Assembly (NCBI GenBank): GCA_903813345.2
Contig: CAIIXF020000005.1
Location: 6,541,375 to 6,605,374 of the forward strand
Reading direction: 5' to 3'
Origin: Owenia fusiformis
Lineage: Eukaryota > Annelida > Polychaeta > Sabellida > Oweniidae
DNA: 64,000 bases
How positions within the stretch are numbered: position 1 is the stretch's first letter; the number at the start of each line of letters is the position of its first letter. Made by a program: the position numbers and the translations under genes. Below are positions 22,396 to 36,400 of this stretch, one piece after another. The notes beneath the pieces were generated by a model. That model saw only the letters and a program-made list of their open reading frames with translations, ran no database searches and was not told the DNA's origin.

Positions 22396-23776
22396 CTTCT
22401 AACTGCTACTTGTGTTGAATCTGATGTAATTCTTTACTGGCAACTGAGTTTGAGGTTTGGTTAGTCTTGATCAATTGTCGACAACAATATAATACGAAGT
22501 ATAAGCTATGTTGTACCAGGTTTTTATTAGAAACAATAACATGCAGTTGATATTTCACGACAATGATATTTACTAAAGGGCAATGTCGTGAATCGTGATA
22601 GGTGACTACTTTGTCACCATGAGCTGGCATGTTGATTTAGTAAAGTTCGCTGTTTCTACTCTGGGTTACTCTCTTACATATGCTGGGTATTTTCAAGCAA
22701 TTTTCGAAATGATTAACAGCATTTCCACCATCCTAACTCTAGCCACTTGCCCCTAATCACCCCATTTTTGCACCAAAAGTGGTATTTTGTCAGTAGCTAC
22801 TCCGATTACAAAAAATATCATTTCACGGCAGAAAAGTCCCGGGGAAAATCCGAAGGGGGGCCCTTGTCCGTATTAGGGTTAAACCATTCCATGTTGTCTT
22901 CTGGTTCAAAATAAAGAATGATGACATTTACGTATTTCTTTTCTTTGCAAAAGAGTAACCTTGCATTGTCTTTAAGTAAATCTGTAAGTAAAATCTAGGA
23001 AACTCCAGGAAATTCAGATATTTCACTAAAAAGCATTTGAACATGACTGTATTCACGCCTTCTATAAACTGTGAACAAAATTCCACCCGGGGAATATTCG
23101 GCAAAACTACCCCTATACGAGTAATGTATGACGTCATAACGGCGGGCCGTAGCAATGGCGGATCATTAAATAAATATTTTCTAGCCCTGCGGGGTGTATT
23201 CGTCGATATAACACCTGCTCTTAGGTCTTATATTTCTTAATTCAAAATGCCCACCGTTTTAACGTTCATAGTTATACGCGGAAAGTTAAGTTGACTTAAA
23301 GAAATAACTATAAATAAATACATATTCCCACCAAAAAATAAATGAACTTCAACTCTGACACTGTCTTGAAAACTAAGGAAACGCACCCATGTTTTTCTAT
23401 CTCACTCGAGACTTCAATGCCCGGCTGACGGTTTAACCTAATATTTTATGTCCTACTCATTTAAATACAAGTACTGCCATTATACCTTTTGTTATCATTG
23501 TTAGATGTCAGTACCTATCTGGGCCTATATACAGTAAGAAATAGATGGCAGCATATGTTTAAGTATGCAATGTATGATATAAATGTTATCACCAGCTCTA
23601 GCTAAAATACAATAGATGGCAGCATGTTGGTATACATGTAAGTATGAGTATTTGGCATAAATGTGATTATACTTTAGAATGGGTGTAAAAATATCATGTC
23701 AATTTAAATTGGATAGATACTGGGGTTATTTACCAGAAATGATCAAATATGGGTTCTATATCATCATGGACCATGA
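22396..23776. repeat. upstream flank of copy E, duplicated from/with that of copy D
   Basis: Colinear with 17870-19446, and beyond the mariner insertion with about 20488-20600 (TGGGGTTATTTACC landmark). One arm of the long inverted repeat is deleted. No gene supported. Confidence 0.65.
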
Positions 23777-24206
23777 TATTTATAGGATATCCTATGATTT
23801 TGAGGAATATCATTTTTATCTACGAGGTGATATTGATATCTGCACGAGAGAACGAAGCGAACGAGTGCATATATATCAATATCACCAAGTAGATTAAAAT
23901 GATATTCTGAAAAAAATCATAGGATGTTCTTATTATCCTACACTTACAAGGAGTGTACTGAATGTATAATATCATTGTAAAATGAATTTCATGCCAAATA
24001 GAGTCAATTTGGCGGGAAATCAACAAGCGGAGTATATCGTCACAATATCCTCCGCATATTGGGTTTTCCGGAGTATATCGTCACGATATCCTCCGCCCGG
24101 AGTATATCGTAACGATATCCTCCGGATATTCATTTTGCCAATAAATATCAAATTTATTTTTTCATGTTATTATACATTTAGTACACTAAGTGTAGGATAA
24201 AATGGA
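23777..24206. mobile_element. compound foldback insertion with triple palindrome
   Basis: The equivalent site upstream of D (about 20598) reads GATATT-ATGGAATAACAT with no insert; here about 430 bp intervene. The left part (23780-23935) folds on GGATATCCTATGATTTT and GGTGATATTGATAT arms. The right part (about 23934-24201) has inverted ends TATCCTACACTTA. Its centre contains three near-palindromes, CGGAGTATATCGT plus ACGATATCCTCCG, at 24029-24055, 24070-24096 and 24099-24125. Two nested elements are likely. Confidence 0.65.
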
Positions 24207-24729
24207 ATAACATTTTGTAGAGCCAGAGCCATTCTTCATATCATCAAATATCTAATTTCTACTGTAGTTCACATCTCCATTGGAATTGTAAGTTGAAACA
24301 GAATTACAAAATGTTATAGAAAACCATCTTCATATTTTATTGACATTTTAGTGAAAACAATAATATACATAATAGATATACCTGTATCTACATATAAACC
24401 AAAACAATTGGCCTTACTCTGTGCAATATGCTCAAGTTACCATGGTTACCTGATTCAATTTGGCTGCCATGTGTAACTGTACTAATAGTTAAGAGGCAAT
24501 TTTCAAATTGTTCCCAATCTAAAAAATGAAACGCTCTACATGTAATGCTTGCGATAAGGAGATTTAAACAAATGATACCACCTCCATGACAACACATATT
24601 CATTGAAGGCCGCAGTGGTCACTTCTTGTAAAATCACCACTCTATTAAGTTTAAATTGAAATAAAAGCATTCCTGTGAAATAATAGGTGTAGATATTCAT
24701 TATTTTTTGTGTAACTTTGATGGCCTTAA

Positions 24730-24952
24730 GGCCAGGGTGCATGTTCGGAATTTTTCTGCATTCCTAAAGTGAGTCACATGTTACATTTTTCAAACAGGGA
24801 TCACTCCTTCTCCACATTGTCTCCATCTTCCAGTTTTGCAAAAAGAGTGCACTTATGTGCCTAGAAAAGACTAGTAAGAAGATTTTTCAAATGATTCCAA
24901 TTTGAAAAATCAATTGGGGAATGCAGAAAAATTCCCAACATGCACCCTGGCC
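24730..24952. mobile_element. small foldback MITE (GGCCAGGGTGCATGTT ends)
   Basis: The left end GGCCAGGGTGCATGTTCGGA is mirrored at the right end by its imperfect reverse complement, and both continue into ATTTTTCTGCATTCC. Arms are about 37 bp and the element about 223 bp, without coding capacity. The target-site duplication is unclear. Confidence 0.75.
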
Positions 24953-26859
24953 ATAAGTTAGTTCCTTGGGTTATGACAACAAAGTTAGTTTTCTGAAATG
25001 TCATAACTATGAAAAGATGAAAATGAATAAGTTGAAAAGATTATTTGGCAACACTTATATACTATGCTGCCCAAACAGTGTAACACATGTGTACATGTAC
25101 ACGAGAGTACATTAGAAAGTAAAATATGGTACAGTACAGTACAGAATCAGGCAATACCATGTACAGTACAGTACAAAGACTGCAGTATATACCAAGATTA
25201 TATGAATGTTATTATGCAATTAACAGCATTTTTAAATACTGCAGTGCTAAACTAACTATATGCTACCACATAATGACATCCATATTCCCCAGATACCTTG
25301 CAGCAAAATAAATTCACAAATAATAGCATTGTGGTCACAATTGTCATTTTAAATATTCTACCACATCTGGTGATAACTGGTGAAATATTTTTAAAAATTT
25401 AATCATATACAAATTTGAATTTTTACTATTGTTCTATAAACTGATAAAAGCACTGTGGCTACCACACTACAACTTAACAACAATATCATACAAAAATCAA
25501 CAATATCATATTTTATATGTCTTAAAGACAATTCTGACCACAGTGCCATCAATGGGATATGTAAGCTACTTAAATAAACTATAACATCGAGTCATTATTA
25601 TTTACACATATGTTATATACATGAAATTGTCAGTGCAATTATAAGGTTCAATATAGAACATATTTATACTATTTTACAACAAATGTACAAATCAGTAACT
25701 AAATTCTTTACAATTTCATTTTTACAATTCAAAATTTAAATAAATCTCCAAGCCCTGGACTCTGTATTTCATTAACTGTCTTGACTAACATTAGCTACAT
25801 CTTATAATATTCTATGATTCTCTGATTTAAGGCCCATCCACTCAAGAACAATAGCTGAAACAACCAAGGTGGCTTGAATATATTTCATAATTTGGGAAAG
25901 GTGGCCATTCATAAATTCTACTAAACCCTTGTTCATGTGGATGGTATAATGGAAATAAACTAGCTCTGTCACAAAAAAAGTGTGCCTTCTTTAACAAAGC
26001 ACTTACTTCAAATTACACTTATTTCCCAAGAAAACACGAAACACGAGTTCTTGAAGTTATTTATCAATAATTTCTGTTGTTTTACAACTAACTTTACTCT
26101 AACATGATTTAATAATAATACGACATGATTGTTCTGCAAACTGGCATTCACTGCGAGTCTAATACTGGACTCATATTCAATGAAATGTTTCGGAGTTTGG
26201 CAAACATTTTGTAACATCATACAAGAATGAGGTAATAAAAATTGTAATGCTGAAGACAATTATGTAGTGGCTTGTTAATTTCTAATTTAAAAATAAACAT
26301 TTTGATTGCAATATTGTCCCAAAATATATCAATTCAAAGAATTGAGACAAGAGTCAAATATGTTACTTTTCTCAAATATGTGACGATGGAGGTAGGAAGA
26401 CTAACTGGAATCACTTTCCCCAAACCAGTACCCTCCCTCCCTCCCAATTATTTCTTTAATGTTTTCTGTATAATATCACAATGTATGGTCAGTTTCTAGA
26501 GGTGTCAGTACAATTTACTTTTGCAAGAATATTTTGATTTGCACCTTTGTCTTATTTATCACTCGGCCTTTGTAACCTCTCAGTTTTTGTAACATTTACT
26601 CAGCCTTAGTAATATGAACTCAGCCTGTAGTAACATAAACTCAACTATCACTGTATTTGGCAGAGAAAGACCCTGTTGAACCTCTGGTTAAAAGCACCTG
26701 GCTTACCAACTTAAGCTTGTTAACTAGCATAGTGGTTGCTAACAAGTATCACGGTTGCTAATGACAACATAGTTGCTAAGCAACAAAGTAGCCTCGACTA
26801 CATGCACTAGTAACACTTTACACAGCAAGAACATAAATATGATGTCAACTGTGTCTAGC
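24953..26859 (-). other. probable 3' UTR and downstream flank of the FGFRL1 gene
   Basis: This AT-rich stretch follows the FGFRL1 stop codon (26862-26860) and has no domain-bearing frame. A reverse-strand AATAAA exists at 24341-24336, beyond the MITE at 24730-24952, but I cannot tell which polyadenylation site is used. It contains short direct repeats of GTACAGTACAGTACA near 25130-25170. Confidence 0.4.
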
Positions 26860-27461
26860 TCAGGCATTTAGATAGTTGTTATGGTGATTGTTTCCTAAAC
26901 GGGGCAGTGACGACAGATCCGACCGTCCTGAGTTAATTTCACGATAGTCTGATGCTATAGAGTTTGTGTGTCTGTAGTCCCCAGGGTTTGACTGCAAATC
27001 GGGGTAATCTGATATTGACCCTGGGGCGAGATATACACCAGCATGGCTAGGGTGGGCTACCTCAGGGTAGTCCCTATATTGTCTGTCACTCCCGTACTGT
27101 ACTTCAGATACACTGTACGGCACTCCATCATATTGCTCACTATATGGAGACTCACTGTATGGAGTTTCCGATCGTTTTTGAGAATAGCCATGCGGAGATT
27201 GAGATTTCAAAGGCCTAAATTGGTCCTTGTCTAGGTGATTAGCACTAATGTTGTGCTTAGGTGTGCGAGTAACTGTTACTGTTAGTTTCTGACTGGAACT
27301 GGCCATACATGTATGTTTTCTGTGTAGTATATAAACTGTTGTTATGACGAAGAAGATAACACAGGCTGATGGGATAGCTATGACGAGCGTGAGGGTCGTG
27401 GGATTAAAGCCACTGTGTGAGGAGGAACTTCGCGCATTCTTCTCTTTCAGGAGTTGAGAAT
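26860..27461 (-). CDS. FGFRL1: FGFRL1 last exon: transmembrane segment and tyrosine-rich tail
   Basis: The acceptor TTTTCAG lies at 27462 and the codon split with the previous exon gives Asp. It encodes a short juxtamembrane stretch, a hydrophobic helix of about 23 residues, a basic stop-transfer (HRKHT) and a cytoplasmic tail. There is no kinase domain. The tail has 13 tyrosines, many in short PYSE, QYGS, QYRDY and DYPE contexts, and ends NHHNNYLNA. The His-rich end typical of vertebrate FGFRL1 is reduced to one HH pair. The stop codon is at 26862-26860. Confidence 0.92.
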
Positions 27462-30400
27462 CTGAAAACATTAAAATGGGAAAATCGTGTAAAATTCTGG
27501 TCGCATACAAAGCAAAGTGTATACAGCACATATATAATTTATATATCTACTTGTATCAATTATACATGCAAGTAGTGTTCTTGATTATTCTGTGCTGTTA
27601 ACCTCCTGAATCCCAGGCTCTAAAATCGGTTGAAACCAGAGATTTTTTCATTTTTGCCACCTTTTGACATTATACTACATACCTAATACAACTTCAGATG
27701 CTCAACTTGATAAAATTAGACGACAGATATTTCTACACATTTTAAAACAATTTTTGTGTAAATTGGATGAAAATTGTTCAAATAAGAGCAATTTTAGTGA
27801 AAAATTTTGTGATGGATTTTCTCGTCATTCTGGGTTTCAAGGTCATTTCAGAGGTGACGAGAAATCTCGTCACTCCAGGTAGTCAAGGGGTTAATTAAGG
27901 TTACGATATTTCCTGGCATAAATTACTCATTTATACTTCATGATGCTAACTCCATATTTACTTAAAATGTAAATGAACATTAAGAAATAGGCAAGCTGAT
28001 AACATACAAGTACCTGATATATTGACAGTGAGAAAAGCTTGTCGGAAGCTATAACCAAGTGTGTTAGCACCCAGACATATGTACATCCCCGCATCTGCCA
28101 TCCTCGCGTTTGTGATGACGAGTTTATTGAGGAAAGTGCCATCTTTTCTGGACCAGACATCGCCCGTTTTGAGGACAGCAAACAGTTGATTGTCAACCTT
28201 GATTGTGTTATTCAGTTGTGTGGTAGATTTGGTGCTCACTTGTTTTAGCCACTAAAAGATAAAAGTAACTATATAAATGGATCTGTTTTCAAGAATTATC
28301 CTGTATTCTCTTACTGAACATAGAAACTGGAGCATAAACTAGATTCATTATACTATAGGTTGTAGGAAGTAATTGTTCATTTATGCAATTACAACTAATC
28401 ACATTTTTAAAAAATAATCTATATATTGCAAATTGATAATTGTGCCTGAAAGATTGTACAACTATGATACAATTGGCTTAGTTATATAATACATGGACTG
28501 TATTGATGCATGTCAATAAGGGAGAAATGTCATGCATCATGCATTGCAGCTCCCTCCCCCCTCTGAATTAGAAATAACTGAATTTTGCTGAGACATCTCA
28601 GAGTAGCATGTGTACCTTTATGGTTGGCTCCGAGTCACTACGTACTCTGCATTGAAACTGTGCCATGCCTCCATATTTGACCGTCATGTTAACAGGATGG
28701 GGAGGAATTAGTTCAGGTTTCATTTTTATTTTTTCTGCAAATACATGAATTAATTATTAGTTGGATTTGGTTGAAGGGGGTTTCATCCAATGTATCGAAT
28801 GGATTATGGAAGGGTCTATGGAATATAAGGTGTCTGTGGGAATTCTGCGGAATCTGAAATGCTGTCAAAATTTGGAGTAATCATTCTCTACATGTACAAT
28901 GTACATCTATCTATATTATGGCAATAGAGGGAGCATTCGTTCATTCTGAAATCAAAGAGCTACAAAACAACAAGACTGCAGCCCAAGAAATAGAGACATC
29001 TATTTTCAAATTCCATTCCAGATCATGTTTGTCTAAATTAGAAACATGCATTTAGTTTCAGACTGCATTTATAGATGTCACATGGGAAGTACCTGCACCA
29101 GGGGAGTAATTCGGCTCTTCACTTGACAGTGGAATGATATAGACTCTCCATATAGAACTGTAGAGTTCATGGGTCTTGTACTTAATATTACAGGCTTTGT
29201 GATATGGCTTTCTAAAATATAATAGAAATATACACAACAAAAATATAACAAATATTATTAGCTTAAAACCTTGTGGTATTGTTTTTCTAGATATAAACTG
29301 TTTTTTAACTAAAAAAAACAAAAAGTTATCCACTGAAACATGGTCTTTTATATACTATATTTTCGAACTAAATCAAACTATGTAAAACAAATTATTCTAC
29401 TGTAACTGAAGTTTTGATAAAATTGAGGGAATCAATAACACTATTTCAAAAGTGCATATCCAATCTTAATCAAAGTTTAAATAAAAGTAATATTTTGTGT
29501 GAACTTGAAATCAAACATACCTATAACTTCTACTGTATATGTATAGTTGATCATGCCAGCTCTGTTATATACCCTGCATGTGTATTTCCCAGAGTCCTCG
29601 TTACGGAGATCGCTCAAATGTAGCGTCCATTTCTGTGTATGAACATGATCATTGCTATTTCGCTCCTCAACGATCTGTTTGTTGTCTTTGTACCAAATGA
29701 TCTCTGGCTTAGGTTTTCCTGTAGCTTTACAACGAAGACGTGCGGAACTGCCGACTGGGCGCTGAATATTTCGACGTCGATTTTTGGCGGGTGCGGTGAA
29801 TCTGGGTTTGTCTGAAATAATATTAAGGTGGTACATGTGAATAAAACATAAGAACAGAACAGAAATACTCGAAATGAAAAAAAAGACTGAAAATCATAAA
29901 TGCTGTATTTTGGAAATTGTATAATGAGAATGGTATCGTATAAGAATGATATTGTATAAGAATAGTACTATGATAAAGAGAGTTCTATTGGTATCGACTA
30001 TAATGAGAATGGTATTGTATAGGAATGATATTGGTATAATGAGAGTTTTATTGGTATTGACTGTAATGGGAATGGTATTGTATAAGATTGGTATTGGTAT
30101 AATGAGAGTTCTATTGGTATTGACTATATGGGAATGGTATTGTATAAGAATGGTATTGGTATAATGAGGGTTCTATTGGTATTGACTGTTATGGGAATGG
30201 TATTTCTTCCTGTTATATCAGAGAAATACACTAAGAGTCAAATATGTAAATGAAGTAAGGGAGTCGTATAGTCTTATCTTTTACATGTTTCTGAGAAAAT
30301 GAATAAAAGAGAAGAGTGTTATCAACTTACTTCCTTCGTTATCAATCACACTCGGGAAGAAATTCGACTCCAAATTTGTCAACGTGTCATTTTCATCTGA

Positions 30401-33400
30401 AAGCACACAATAAAATCAAACATAACATCTTGGTTTTGTAATATGAAATTACACATATTTGAAACACCTGGAATTTAATGACCTAAAATAATAATAAAAA
30501 TCTAATTAAAAAAAAAGTTTTTGTATGATTCAAGTTCATAAGATTAGAAAAAAAAAATCTATTAATTTTAATATTACTTATCATAAGGCCATTCCATATC
30601 TAAAAACACTGGGAATACATTAAAAAGATAATTTCGAAATCATTTAAGTAAAGAGTATAAACAAGCATCTGAGTACAACTGTGTTGGACAACTACAAAAG
30701 AAGAGACTTCTTCATTTCAAATATTCAATTTCCTTCAAATATCTTTGCTAATAGAAAGTAAACAAGTTCTAACAAGTTATATCATTTCATATCTACATTA
30801 TTACTTCTTACACTTCATGTATTATCAAATCCTTTATCAAAATAAGTTTATATGCAAATGGATTTCATAAGCAGACATTTTCAACATTCAATATGTTCAG
30901 TGAATTATATTGGGGGTGGGGCATCATAAGATATTCCATGGGCTTTCAAAATGTTAATATTTTATTCTTGATTTCTTTTATTGCTATGAATACAGCTTCT
31001 TTAAAACCTCATTTTTCAACATTAAATATATGTATAAGCAAATACGAAGGCATTTTACATGTTTTAGATGTGCTATTTTCAGTATTACATGTGAATTTTA
31101 GCAGTGGGAGGGGGCATTATAAGATTTCCAGCATTACAATATGCTTGTAGTCTACATACAAGTAGAGAAAGTTGTTTTAAAGGATGCCACTTGAGTTTTC
31201 CACCTAGCTCCTACATCTAAGCAGTCAGTGCTTCATCATTTCTAAAAACATATGCAACCAATTCTACCTGTTTATAGTAAATAGTTTCTTATCGGGACTT
31301 GAAAGAGAACTTTGCCTAATTTTACCCACACATTTATTTACTGAAGTCTAGTGTATAGCCACATGAAAACATTAGGGTAATAATCAGGGTGTATGGAAAG
31401 GAAAAGACTGGGCTAGATATCATATTGAACTTTACAATGAGGACCTAGCCTGTCTTATACAACACATGTATTTTAGGATGATAGGATAACACTTATATCA
31501 CCTTTCTACTTAAGGAAAATTCTAATCAATGATGATGATCCAAGTCATCTTCAATCACTCGGCTGACATCAGTCGAGCATGCCAAGATGGCTCAAAGTAA
31601 TCAAAGACAAATTAAAAGATTTAAAGGTCCAAAATTGCTAATTTTTCCCCTAGTTCCCTGCATGGTACTTTTATTTGTTAACTGCAAGAGTTGGAAACAG
31701 GGATGAAATTTTTGAGTATAGTCTGCAATCCAGGAGACCATTGAACAAGATGACTGTGTATCTTTTACCCATCTGCAAACTATAATTGCTATATACATTC
31801 TACTTTTGTACTGGTCTAGGGCAACGCACAGATGTTGTTATGATATTCTACGCGCTTTGCATCAACAAAAGATACCCCTGCCGATGAGTTCCTCTATCGT
31901 ATAACAAAATTCCAAATATATTCTAACGAAAACATTGAACACCTGAATCTGTTTGTGAGATATTATATTTGGAACAGTCTCAAAGGAGCATAACAGATAC
32001 TATATAACAACTAATTCATGCTGCGGCATAGTATTGGATATATGCAATCTGAATCTTTTTAAACTGACAAACTAGTATATTAACTCCTAAACAGCATGAA
32101 AGCACTGAAATCTTTTTTAAACAAAACTGTCAATGAACTGGATCAATCTGCCCTTTCTTGATGTGGTACCTTTATTTAAAGAGACACACAGTGATCTCTA
32201 TAGTAAACAGAATCCAGGGAATCGGTGCATGCCTCTTTAATTTATATTTCCTAGGTTTGGTCAAAAATATTTCTGTTCTTTTTTCATTTATAGTCACCAA
32301 CATAGACAAACACTTTTCATGATCAGATGTTGGTCTTTTATCTCCTTTATCAAAAAGATGACAACATATGATATCAGTACAATACATTTGCGTGATATAC
32401 ATGTAATGCCCGAGGACAAAAATGTGTTAAGTAGTGAGGTGTATAAGTCTTTTACCCTGGGCACAAAACATAAGCCTGCATAACACATAAAAGCATTCCA
32501 AGGGGCCTATCACGAAAATATTGAAGATGTTTTCAAACTGTGTGTGGTTTTTACAAGTTTTAATAAACTAAGAAATGTCAAGTTACACATCAGGTTATAC
32601 ATATCACTTGTCGTTTTGATTCAGCTTATTCAGATTCAATCTACCATTCAATTGTACAAGATCGAAGCATAAGTGAAATTTCAAAACTGAGAACCATCCA
32701 TCCCATCAAAAAGAGTATCTTACCATATAAATTACATTGAAGGCTAACACACAAGATGCATCTTGGGACATATACCTCCTTTGATTACTATAATTGATAA
32801 TTATACACAATTAATTCCAATGAATGATAATTTAAATGATAAACCTGCCATCATTGAAAATAGTTCCATAAAATTTGAAAACTTGGATAATGTTACTGAA
32901 CACCGCTCTGATCTTTCAGCCAGAACATGATATGTATTCATGAAGCGAATTCATGAAGCGAATTCATCAACACATCAAAGTAAGCCTACTGACTTGGCAA
33001 CGGTAACCAACAAGCTGAACAAAAAGCGAAGATACAACCAACTGCCATATGTGATTTATCATGTCACAGATACTGATCGTTAACTGTAAATCCCAGGTAA
33101 AAAACTGCCAAAAAGTCAAGATATACTCATGATTCTTATCAAAGAGATCCGCCCACAAACTGAAGTTACTCTTTCAAAGGGGAATTCCCACTGTGCTGTT
33201 GTCCATTAATACCATTCAGGTTGACAGTTACAAACATGTGCAATACTATATTTTACAACTGAACTATTCATACTCACCATAATGGTAAAACTTGAATATA
33301 GCACACTAGACTTAAATTAATACTTTTAAATAATTAAAATAGATAAGTGAATTAAAAACATAAATCTTTCTATTTGCAACCTAATGTGATACTAAATTTA

Positions 33401-36400
33401 ATGGAAATGACAAAATTCACACCAAAGTGAATCAAGGTAAACCTATCAAGTTCTTACTCCACTTTTGCAATAATCAATTTACAGTAGGCAAAAATAAATA
33501 TTGAAAAAGTGAATTAAAATGTTTAATTGAAACATAATACAGATGTATTGATGGGGAACTTCACATTTCAATGTTCTTTTAAATTGTTTTTTAAACGCCT
33601 ACTTGATGTTCATTTTCACTATTCCTACTGTAGCTTCACAGTAGAAAAAAAAGAGATTCAAAATGAGATTCAAACTTAGTATTGCTAACCAGATATCATT
33701 CACTAACCCATACTGTTAAACTAGTGTATTCCTTCAGTCATATACAATGCCTTGATATATCAAGATGACACTAACCTGGGCGCAAGTTGATGGTGATTGC
33801 ATTCCTGTTTCGCTCATTTGCTCTATTTGCCCATGCCGTTGACAGCAACAATCCAAATGACAATACCACATACATGTTTCTGACCACAACTAACATGGTG
33901 CTTGAGGAACCCCTATAAACCATATTGGTCCTTGCCCATAAAGCATGTCCACCTAATAGCTGAAGAATCATCTTTAGTAACTAAATGTTATTCAGTTCAG
34001 TTCAGTGCATAACAGATAAAAGTCAGCATCATCTCGCTCAGAATTGGGTATTTTTATTTTTTCTGTATTATCTACTTGACTGATGGGATGCAGAATTGCT
34101 ATTAGGCTAATAGCACCTTTATGTAGCCGCACAATCTTACTGACTTTTCAATAGCCGCTATAGAGATAATCCAAAAATGTTGTTCCTGAATTTTCCCTGT
34201 TACAAGTCTCAACTGAAATCTCTATCGTTGTTGTAGTAAACCAGCCTTGTAGAATTACTGTGCTCTCAGACTGTTTTCTTTGAGAGGATAATTTCTCCTT
34301 TGAAGGCTAATTAAGATTCTATCCTGCTATTCAATATGCAACTAAACTTTGCTTATTTCTTCAAGTAGTCTACAAGATTTAATTATTTATTCTAGTTGGC
34401 ACCTTATAGCATCAACAAAGCTAAGTCTAAACTCAAACAATTCATCAAAAGTTAGGATTGTTGCAGAAATGTGTTACAGGTAATCTGCATATTAATCCAT
34501 TTTAATTCCTTATTATAATAATAATGACTCCAGTTGTTACATGCTATAACTATTATCCTTTGTTTTAAATAGTGGAGTTGAATTTTGCGATGTTACAATG
34601 TTTGATCAATTATTGTGTCTATAAATCACTGTTTTCAGCATGTTGCTTTTGTGATGTGTAAACTAGTTGGCTGCTGTGAATCTCATCATTGATGAGCCAA
34701 AGTATCACTCCGCATTCCCAAGTAAAACTCCTATACAAGTCTTCATTATTAGCCTGTTCTAGTAATAAGAACTTTCAAAGCAAAATCAAAAACTTTCCAG
34801 TTTCAATCCTATCCGCTTCTTCCTTTACTCTCAGTCGTAAATTAGTATCTGTTGCTAGGATATGCAGCCTCTCTCAGTTCAAACAGATCACTAGTACAAC
34901 CATGTGTTTGGAGGTGTAATTCTAAGCTTCGATTTCATTTACTCAAACATTAACGGTGTTGTTCAAGTCATCTAGATGGCATACCTTCAGACCTCGGCAA
35001 CATGGATACTTTTAAGTGCGACCCATTTCATCAAAACAAAGTTTGACAAAATCTCGATTTTGACAACTTGAGTTTTGACAGCTGGATAGCCTAATTGTTG
35101 GTAGCCATGATAGCTGCAGAAAACAATTAAATAATCCAGATAGATATATAAACATTGGATTCAATAAATCTCCCAATCTCCACTTTAAAACAGTCCTGCT
35201 TGACAATTGCCACTATCTCAATATCTACCAGCTAACTAGGTTGATATCCTACTTTACAAATCAGCTTTCCAATTTTAATTTCAAATATTCATAAATGTAT
35301 GAATATTTGGATTGAATTGATTGTATAGGTTTTCTCTAAACACAATATCGTGCATCCAACCATATAAAAACATAATACGCCAGTAAATGGAATGATAATA
35401 TCGGCCTCAGATTTAAATGAAAGCTATATAATGTCAAGTCTGGTGTCATCCCAAATATCTTATGCTTCGGCTCACATTTATACAGAGAAATTGGGCCCTG
35501 ACTGAAAGGAGCTTCCTTAGGCTCTTACCAAGGGTGGGTTTAGGATAACATACAGATTCAGGAAAATACTTGAGGAAAATAATGATCTAACAATGCACAA
35601 TTTTCTCTCTGTATAATGATTAATAGACGATAATCTAAAAAAAAAACGGATAACTAGGTATTGCCTAATCCCCATCCCTTATCCCTTCACTACAAAAATC
35701 CTGGATACTCCCCAGTCACTGGTTCCAATAAACTGTTAAAGGTCAATGGGTTCATAGAGACCTACTCATCAATGACACTATACCTATGGGCATCATCATC
35801 ATACTTTATTACCCACAAAGAAATAAAATTCATGATCTTGTCCTATCAAAATCACTCAACTTTATTGCTGTTTAAAATTCTCTGGGAAAAACACAGCACA
35901 AATGTTGTTTATTTTTGTAAAAATTTGAATTTTGTGAATTTTGGTTCAAATCCCTCCATAGTTGTTAATGGAGCAATAAAAAATAATGTGGTAAACTAAG
36001 TAGTGCAGATAAGTGAAACTAGTGAATTCTCTCATTCCAGTGACATGATATTGGAATACTTGATTGATGGATGAGACAGATGGACATAACAATCCATGTC
36101 CACAACTTTCATCCTTGCCCATTAAAGGTCTACTACAAAACTTGGAAATACTGCCACAATAACCATCCAGCAGATAGTTAGCTTTGACAACATTTTTTTA
36201 AACAAAGGCTTATCTTCCCCCACCCCTATTTTTTACAAAGAAAAAATTATTTTCTATTTCTAGGTAGTTACGCGAATTTAAACATGAATGGAATGGTGAC
36301 AGGTACTATTCATATTTAAATGAGTTGGCCATAAAATAGTAGGTTAATCCATCAACCTGCAGTTGAATTTGCAAGTGCTACCTGACTCATTCAAAAGTGC

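Noticed and set aside
29058-29333. 91-codon minus-strand frame over alternative exon a
   Set aside because: Wrong frame; the exon read in phase 1 gives the Ig3 half-domain instead.
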